Shown: in pieces, positions 62,796 to 64,000 of the stretch
Layout: every line of letters starts with the position of its first letter
Numbering within the stretch: position 1 is the stretch's first letter
Origin: Neobacillus mesonae
GTDB taxonomy: Bacteria; Bacillota; Bacilli; Paenibacillales; Paenibacillaceae
Assembly: GCA_023715865.1 (NCBI GenBank)
Contig: JAMBOW010000001.1
Location: forward strand, 2,418,001-2,482,000
Length of the DNA: 64,000 nucleotides
Direction: 5' to 3'
Translations under genes and position numbers: made by a program
Notes under the pieces: generated by a model
Seen by the model: the letters and a program-made list of their open reading frames with translations, nothing else
Database searches by the model: none
Told to the model about the DNA's origin: nothing

Positions 62796-62884
62796 CGGAG
62801 AGAGAGGGATTCGAACCCTCGCACCGCTTACGCAGTCTAACCCCTTAGCAGAGGGTCCCCTTATAGCCACTTGGGTATCTCTCC
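62796..62884 (-). tRNA. tRNA-Ser (anticodon GCT)
   Basis: An 89-base class II tRNA with acceptor GGAGAGA/TCTCTCC and discriminator G. The anticodon loop is CTGCTAA (GCT), with a long variable arm (ACTGCGTAAGCGGT) and T-arm GAGGGTTCGAATCCCTC. No encoded CCA. Confidence 0.95.
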
Positions 62885-62885
62885 A

Positions 62886-62961
62886 TGGCTCCCCGAACAG
62901 GACTCGAACCTGTGACAACTCGATTAACAGTCGAGTGCTCTACCAACTGAGCTATCAGGGA
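62886..62961 (-). tRNA. tRNA-Asn (anticodon GTT)
   Basis: A 76-base cloverleaf including an encoded CCA. The acceptor is TCCCTGA/TCGGGGA with discriminator G, the D-arm is TAGCTCAGTTGGTAGAGCA, the anticodon loop is CTGTTAA and the T-arm is ACAGGTTCGAGTCCTGT. One base upstream of tRNA-Ser on the same transcript. It is the only tRNA in the window with encoded CCA. Confidence 0.96.
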
Positions 62962-63102
62962 ACATTAGCTGTACTTAATAATTTATCAAAAGATTGAACC
63001 GGAGTCAAGTGGTGCAGCCGGAAGAACACATCATAGAAATACACTAAGTCATAAGCATAAAAAACTCTGCTGTGTTCAGGATTCTCTCAATAATCTCTGG
63101 TC

Positions 63103-63582
63103 TTATGAATTAACTATTTCCGACATTCTCAGCTTTCCGCCACAGCGACCGCAGCGATATTTTCTAACATCTACTTTACGTTTACGCTTGTACACCTGGG
63201 AACAGCTCTGGCAAACCAGTTGGTATTTGTAAGGAAGCGATCTTCGAGCTTTTCCACCCGGCAGTCCCTGACAGTATCTGCTGCCTCCGACTTGTGTCAG
63301 CAGCTGTTTAAATTCAGGATCACGATGCTGATATCCTCTTCCTCGGATATGCAAATGATAATGGCAAAGTTCATGTTTGATGATCTTCTCCACTTCCTCA
63401 GCACCGTGCACCATCAATTGATGAGGATTAATCTCAATACGGTGGCTGCGCAGCATATATCTGCCCCCAGTCGTCGTCAAACGGGCGTTAAAGACAGCCT
63501 CATGCTGAAAAGGCACACCGAAGCTCTCAAGCGAAATTCGCTCGATCCACGCCTGCAGCTCTTCATTTGTCATTTGATTCAT
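63103..63582 (-). CDS. SprT-like zinc metalloprotease family protein
   Basis: A 159-residue SprT family protein. The zinc-peptidase motif is IIKHELCHYH (HExxH) near residue 66, with a third ligand in HRDPEFKQLL. A C-terminal zinc ribbon has two CxxC pairs (LVCQSCSQVYKR and YRCGRCGGKL). The order and size match bacterial SprT-like proteins. The family is related to eukaryotic Spartan, but the bacterial role is not settled. Divergent from the next gene. The ribosome site is weak, and Met1 or Met4 could be the start. Confidence 0.9.
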   Translation of the reverse strand: MNQMTNEELQAWIERISLESFGVPFQHEAVFNARLTTTGGRYMLRSHRIEINPHQLMVHGAEEVEKIIKHELCHYHLHIRGRGYQHRDPEFKQLLTQVGGSRYCQGLPGGKARRSLPYKYQLVCQSCSQVYKRKRKVDVRKYRCGRCGGKLRMSEIVNS

Positions 63583-63694
63583 TTGATCTCAGCTCACTTC
63601 CGTCCTTCCATACTACTTGAATTGTAACTATACCTTGGGATACACTGTCAAGGAACCATTTATGAACGACTACCTAAAGGGGAGAAACTTTCGT

Positions 63695-64000
63695 ATGTCT
63701 AAGATGCGCTACATCATTTTACAGCATGCCGATCAGCTTGAATTTGTTGAAATGCCGTCCGATTACGCTTACCAGCTAAGCGCTCTCAATCTGAGACTTA
63801 ATAAAGAAATCGATAAGCTCACGGCAAACGCTGTACCCACACTCCCAAGAGCCATTGCCGAGTGTGATCAGCTGGATCTGTTAGAAGAACGTTACGAAAT
63901 TAAGGGCGGCCTGGATTATATTAATCAGCTGGAACAATCCTTTGCCTCTATTAAAGAAGAACATTATCCTCTCATTGCCTTATTAACTGAAATTCGTGCC
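63695..64000 (+). CDS. Hypothetical protein, C-terminus cut by window edge
   Basis: The frame is open from ATG 63695 to the right edge, 102 residues, beginning MSKMRYIILQHADQLEFVEM. An AAAGGGGAG site lies about 11 bases upstream; ATG 63704 is also possible. The sequence is acidic and helical (ALNLRLNKEIDKL, LDYINQLEQSFASIKEEHY), with no recognised domain. The promoter TTGAAT (63619-63624), 18 bases, TACACT (63643-63648) precedes it. Family unknown. Confidence 0.65.
   Translation, partial: MSKMRYIILQHADQLEFVEMPSDYAYQLSALNLRLNKEIDKLTANAVPTLPRAIAECDQLDLLEERYEIKGGLDYINQLEQSFASIKEEHYPLIALLTEIRA

Overview
The window looks like chromosomal DNA of a low-to-mid GC Gram-positive (Bacilli), most likely Paenibacillus or a close relative. 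This rests on strong AGGAGG-type ribosome sites with many TTG/GTG starts, a T-box in front of trpS, ydaO-type c-di-AMP riboswitches, TnrA/GlnR-type boxes, the local families (yneK/DUF2621, yvyE, DegV, ClpP) and lipoprotein-rich ABC importers. The genus is inferred from gene content, not from a search.

Layout. 1-17.3 kb is mostly housekeeping and mostly on the minus strand: a cut DUF1269-like protein, an ECF-like sigma factor with clpP, a divergent EamA exporter/MocR regulator pair, a PhnP-like hydrolase, an orphan CysA ATPase, yvyE-tetR, pgi, tkt, nfo-purU, yneK and a TIGR01777 epimerase. 17.4-28.1 kb is a compact ten-gene minus-strand operon for a Tad/Flp-type pilus: tadZ, tadA, tadB, tadC, Flp pilin, TadE-like, TadG-like, a second TadE-like, prepilin peptidase and an FHA-domain membrane protein. 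It is preceded by a leader hairpin that resembles a transcription attenuator. 28.2-30.5 kb holds a secreted nuclease, a DCC protein and ohr.

30.7-39.7 kb is a carbohydrate operon: esterase, two permeases, solute-binding lipoprotein, a large GH94 phosphorylase and a LacI regulator. It has a strong promoter and two LacI-type operators, and I infer uptake and phosphorolysis of beta-1,2-gluco-oligosaccharides. 39.9-45.1 kb has a serine hydrolase, mntH, a HAD phosphatase, glutathione peroxidase and, most strikingly, two tandem c-di-AMP riboswitches, each with its own terminator, ahead of a small degenerate RCK_N-like protein.

45.5-57.4 kb is a urea-nitrogen island. An orphan second ureF carries its own perfect TnrA/GlnR box. 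It is followed by a PAS/zinc-finger protein, the urea importer urtABCDE on the minus strand, and ureABCFGD on the plus strand. The urt-ure intergenic region carries two further perfect boxes. No ureE is present, but UreG carries His-rich ends. 57.4-64 kb has DegV, a tRNA cluster (Glu, Lys, Leu), a DeoR-type regulator with a Cof-type phosphatase, T-box-trpS, tRNA-Asn and tRNA-Ser with a duplicated tRNA-Ser tail, SprT, and a cut hypothetical gene.

As a whole, the window combines central carbon metabolism (pgi, tkt) with scavenging modules for nitrogen (urt/ure under a TnrA/GlnR-type signal) and carbon (GH94 operon under LacI), plus a surface pilus system. RNA-level control is prominent: a T-box, two c-di-AMP riboswitches and a possible tad attenuator.
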